Part shown: piece after piece, positions 40,710 through 42,152 of the stretch
How positions within the stretch are numbered: the first letter of the stretch is position 1
How the letters are laid out: each line of letters starts with the position of its first letter
Origin: Flavobacteriales bacterium
GTDB lineage: Bacteria > Bacteroidota > Bacteroidia > Flavobacteriales > Flavobacteriaceae
Assembly: GCA_026996605.1 (NCBI GenBank)
Contig: JALWLE010000095.1
Coordinates: 1 to 42,152, forward strand
Length of the DNA stretch: 42,152 nucleotides
Direction: 5' to 3'
Notes under the pieces: model-generated
The model's input: the letters and a program-made list of their open reading frames with translations, nothing else
Database searches by the model: none
Told to the model about the DNA's origin: nothing
Program-made: the position numbers and the translations under genes

Positions 40710-41549
40710 TTATACGTGAAAATCTACCAATTCTTCTACAGGATTTTTAACAATTTTTCCGGCTTTTAAATCGTGTTTTTCAATAACTTCGAGTAATTCT
40801 TTTTGAAAAATATAAGCTATGGAACCATTAAAATGTAAAGGTAACTCTTTATAGTTGTCATACGCTGCCAGTTCTTCCGTTACAAATTGTTCAAATCCCC
40901 GGTACAGTAAATCTTTGATATATTTACTCTTATAATGTTTTTTCATAAAAGGCGCAAAAGATGCCAAATAAGTATTAGGTTGCGGTTTTTGATATAAATT
41001 GGTAATAACGACGCCCGTTTTTATTTTATATTCCGATTTAAATTGTTGTCTGATTTGTTTAGGCATTTTTTTAAAAAAATAATCTCGAAGCAGTTGTTTG
41101 CCAAACCAATTGCCTGATGCGTCGTCCATAAGTAAATAGCCCATAAATCCGATACTTTTAACAATTTCTTTTCCGTCGTAGTAGCATGAATTGGAACCGG
41201 TTCCGAGTATAGAAACCAACCCGGGTTCATTGCCGGCGGTAGCACGGGCTGCTGCTAACATATCGGAATAAATATTGATATGGGCTTTATCGAAAATGCC
41301 GGACAGTACTTTCTCTAATTTTTGTCGTGCTATGGGATTATCAACGCCTGATGCATATATATGTATTTCTCTGATATAATGTGCGTGTTGTAAAATTTCA
41401 TTATTTCGTGCGATATTTTTACTCATCGTTTCATTGTCAAAAACGGTCGGATTGAGTCCCCCCGATTCAAATTTTCCGATAATCATGCGCTCATTATTGA
41501 CCATCATCCAAGCCGTTTTGGTAGAACCGGCATCAGCTATTAAAATCAT
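40710..41549 (-). CDS. BadF/BadG/BcrA/BcrD-family sugar kinase
   Basis: A 279-residue ASKHA-fold ATPase of the N-acetylglucosamine-kinase-like branch. Signatures: phosphate 1 MILIADAGSTKTAWMMV, ESGGLNPTVFD, phosphate 2 VSILGTGSNSCYYDG, and GFMGYLLMDDASGNWFGK. It probably phosphorylates an amino sugar such as GlcNAc; the substrate is uncertain. The start ATG 41549 is supported by the promoter: -33 TTTG (41598-41601), an 18-base spacer and TATTTTTG (41572-41579), ending 22 bases before it. An upstream ATG at 41612 would overlap this promoter. Confidence 0.88.
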   Translation of the reverse strand: MILIADAGSTKTAWMMVNNERMIIGKFESGGLNPTVFDNETMSKNIARNNEILQHAHYIREIHIYASGVDNPIARQKLEKVLSGIFDKAHINIYSDMLAAARATAGNEPGLVSILGTGSNSCYYDGKEIVKSIGFMGYLLMDDASGNWFGKQLLRDYFFKKMPKQIRQQFKSEYKIKTGVVITNLYQKPQPNTYLASFAPFMKKHYKSKYIKDLLYRGFEQFVTEELAAYDNYKELPLHFNGSIAYIFQKELLEVIEKHDLKAGKIVKNPVEELVDFHV

Positions 41550-41571
41550 AGGTTGTGTATTTTGGTTGCGA

Positions 41572-41601
41572 CAAAAATACAATTTTAATGCATACGACAA
41601 A
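41572..41601 (-). promoter_or_regulatory. BadF-type kinase promoter
   Basis: TTTG (41598-41601), 18 bases, TATTTTTG (41572-41579) on the minus strand. Confidence 0.75.
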
Positions 41602-41646
41602 AAAATTAACATAAATGCTATGTTAGTGTCAAGTCATATAATCATA

Positions 41647-41676
41647 AAAAAGCCGCTTGCAAATAAGCGGCTTTTT
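41647..41676 (-). terminator. Terminator after 2-oxoacid:ferredoxin oxidoreductase beta
   Basis: AAAAAGCCGCTT (41647-41658) pairs with AAGCGGCTTTTT (41665-41676) around GCAAAT, with T-runs on each strand. It lies 30 bases after the minus-strand oxidoreductase stop and separates it from the kinase promoter. Confidence 0.9.
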
Positions 41677-41705
41677 ATAAATATTATTTTTTACTTCTAA
41701 CTAAC

Positions 41706-42152
41706 CTATTTTACTTCATAAGTTTGTCCTGAAAACAGCAAGTCGTTAAAACTTTTAATAGGATTAACTTCTTTGGCATATGCCGTGGCTTTTTCTTCAC
41801 GGTCTTCAAGCGTTGGCTCTTCAACCGCTCTGATCACACCCATTACAACCGGCGCTTTCATATTGATTAAAGCCAAGTGCAAAGTCGGATCTTTTTCTTT
41901 GGCATCATGCACCAAAATATCATCTTCAGTGATTCCGTTTTCGCCTATGGTAACAGCTTTGAGTTTCATACCGTCTAAAATAAGACCTTTATCTTTGTTT
42001 TTGCCAAAAATCATAGGCTTGCCGTGTTCTACAACCAATTGGGCATCTTCTTTAACCGATTTATCGGCTATATCTTTGTAGGCGCCGTCATTAAAAATGA
42101 CACAATTTTGTAAAATTTCCACCAAGGCAAAACCTTTGTGTTTGTCGGCTTC
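41706..42152 (-). CDS. 2-oxoacid:ferredoxin oxidoreductase beta subunit, 3' part
   Basis: The last 148 residues of a gene cut by the right edge of the window; the frame stays open to base 42152. The segment KHKGFALVEILQNCVIFNDG and the C-terminal stretch (IFGKNKDKGLILDG, HLALINMKAPVVMGVIRAVEEPT) match the beta subunit (KorB-like) of 2-oxoglutarate or related 2-oxoacid oxidoreductases. These decarboxylate 2-oxoacids to acyl-CoA using a TPP cofactor bound in the missing N-terminal part and reduce ferredoxin. The alpha subunit gene is expected just outside the window. Confidence 0.9.
   Translation of the reverse strand, partial: EADKHKGFALVEILQNCVIFNDGAYKDIADKSVKEDAQLVVEHGKPMIFGKNKDKGLILDGMKLKAVTIGENGITEDDILVHDAKEKDPTLHLALINMKAPVVMGVIRAVEEPTLEDREEKATAYAKEVNPIKSFNDLLFSGQTYEVK

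Noticed and set aside
41550-41612. Longer start for the BadF-type kinase
   Set aside because: Both promoter boxes lie within the extra segment, and the family begins at MILIADAGSTKTAW.

Overview
The window is a stretch of a low-GC genome of the phylum Bacteroidota, most likely class Flavobacteriia. The evidence is direct. It encodes the type IX secretion (T9SS) translocon SprA and the T9SS protein PorT. It has typical families of the phylum (DUF3108, DUF1573, DUF5916, a DUF5106-like/TlpA fusion, a BadF/BadG-type sugar kinase). Fourteen genes or operons are preceded by an exact Bacteroidota -7 promoter box (TAnnTTTG). No rRNA, tRNA, insertion sequence, prophage or CRISPR array was seen, and the gene content looks chromosomal and largely housekeeping.

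Layout. 1-5155: minus-strand envelope genes (DUF3108 protein, patatin-like phospholipase with an outer-membrane barrel) and the overlapping pair gcvH-vanZ, separated by intergenic DNA full of small hairpin repeats. 5156-14548: minus-strand ruvA-sprA, then an OmpA-family gene coupled to a membrane-anchored helix-hairpin-helix protein. 14788-20878: aat (+), DUF1573 (-), serS (-), a gamma-glutamyltransferase lipoprotein (-), a DUF4919-like protein (+) and a 2-Cys peroxiredoxin (+). 20974-28157: short Ppx/GppA phosphatase (-), ffh (+), folD (+), a TlpA-like secreted thioredoxin (+) and an ABC-F ATPase (-). 28248-28912: a VapC-like PIN toxin with its antitoxin. 29050-34746: a DUF5916 outer-membrane protein (+) meeting tail-to-tail a 997-residue receiver/PPDK-N fusion (-), preceded by a 75-residue acidic protein. 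34880-37790: a PlsC-like acyltransferase, a MATE transporter and a YcxB-like protein. 37956-42152: minus-strand aspC, ubiE/menG and porT, a BadF-type kinase, and the 3' part of a 2-oxoacid:ferredoxin oxidoreductase beta subunit cut by the window edge.

Together: SprA and PorT serve protein export across the outer membrane. The patatin, DUF3108, OmpA, DUF5916 and acyltransferase proteins are envelope or lipid functions. SerS, Aat, Ffh, RuvA, FolD, GcvH, UbiE and AspC are core metabolism or information processing.

The least explained items are: (i) a 33-nt hairpin repeat found three times just downstream of stop codons, always in the gene's sense, with covarying and G-U pairs; (ii) four copies of an ACCCC/GGGGT mini-hairpin with a compensated pair; (iii) a long foldable element before the patatin gene; and (iv) the receiver/ATP-grasp fusion that lacks the phosphotransfer and PEP domains of real dikinases. 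No obvious new defence or mobile system was found.
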